In this document: piece after piece, positions 5,171 to 5,227 of the stretch
Layout of the letters: every line of letters begins with the position of its first letter
Numbering within the stretch: position 1 is the first letter of the stretch
Origin: Planctomycetaceae bacterium
GTDB lineage: Bacteria; Planctomycetota; Planctomycetia; Pirellulales; Thermoguttaceae
Direction: 5' to 3'
Length of the DNA stretch: 5,227 nt
Assembly: GCA_003509805.1 (NCBI GenBank)
Contig: DOMV01000320.1
Coordinates: 153 to 5,379 of the forward strand
Position numbers and translations under genes: made by a program
Notes under the pieces: model-generated
Database searches by the model: none
Told to the model about the DNA's origin: nothing
The model's input: the letters and a program-made list of their open reading frames with translations, nothing else

Positions 5171-5189
5171 ATACGTTTTATACCGAAGC

Positions 5190-5212
5190 CGGTTAAGTTT
5201 TCCGCTTAACCG
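5190..5212. terminator. terminator-like inverted repeat
   Basis: CGGTTAAG (5190-5197) and CTTAACCG (5205-5212) form a perfect 8-bp stem with a 7-base loop. The T-rich part after it is weak (CCTGTTTAC). It may end the HDOD transcript about 140 bases after the stop, or be a palindromic protein site. Confidence 0.4.
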
Positions 5213-5227
5213 CCTGTTTACTCTCCG

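Noticed and set aside
5179..5212. TATACCGAAGCCGG as the start of a fourth repeat copy
   Set aside because: Only the first few bases resemble the repeat end; the following sequence does not align with copies A-C.

Overview
The window comes from a bacterium of roughly balanced GC content. A Thr/Ser/Asp-rich protein fragment, IS5-type transposons and a stand-alone HDOD protein would fit the Planctomycetes or a neighbouring PVC lineage. That placement is an impression from gene style, not a proof. It looks like an accessory region: two insertion sequences, a family of short palindromic repeats, and only three genes that look intact and functional.

Layout. At 1-227 (minus) lies the start of an IS903-like IS5-family transposase, cut by the window edge. 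At 228-665 there is no convincing gene, but there is a strong terminator-like hairpin (471-526) and a GC hairpin with a G9 run. At 666-1484 (plus) runs an Asp/Thr/Ser-rich coding fragment of unknown function; its 3' end is replaced by a complete 838-bp IS5-family (IS427-type) element at 1485-2322. The two-frame transposase of that element is joined across an A8 slippery run. At 2524-3454 (minus) is a two-gene unit: a GyrI-like/effector-binding-domain protein followed 32 bp later by a YjaB-type GNAT acetyltransferase. At 3455-4121 is a 667-bp divergent control region. At 4122-5048 (plus) is an HDOD-domain protein, followed by palindromes and a terminator-like hairpin.

The main discovery is a family of three related ~142-158 bp elements: copy A 2362-2507, copy B 3496-3637 and copy C 3900-4057. 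They have imperfect terminal inverted repeats of the form TACCGGAAAC, possible flanking TA dinucleotides and internal stems. A and B lie in the same orientation and bracket the GyrI-GNAT unit. C lies in the opposite orientation just upstream of the HDOD gene. B and C each sit between a -10-like TATAC sequence and the start codon, so they would be transcribed as long structured mRNA leaders. They may be MITE-like elements, a leader-RNA family, or both.

Functional reading. The GyrI-like protein (small-molecule binding) and the acetyltransferase probably form one operon from a good promoter at 3634-3662. The HDOD gene is read divergently, probably from 3687-3715. The intergenic region holds all the visible control elements. 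The IS at 1485-2322 shows no target duplication, ends the fragment to its left, and starts 39 bp from copy A, where a start codon would be expected. This suggests the left part of the window has been rearranged.
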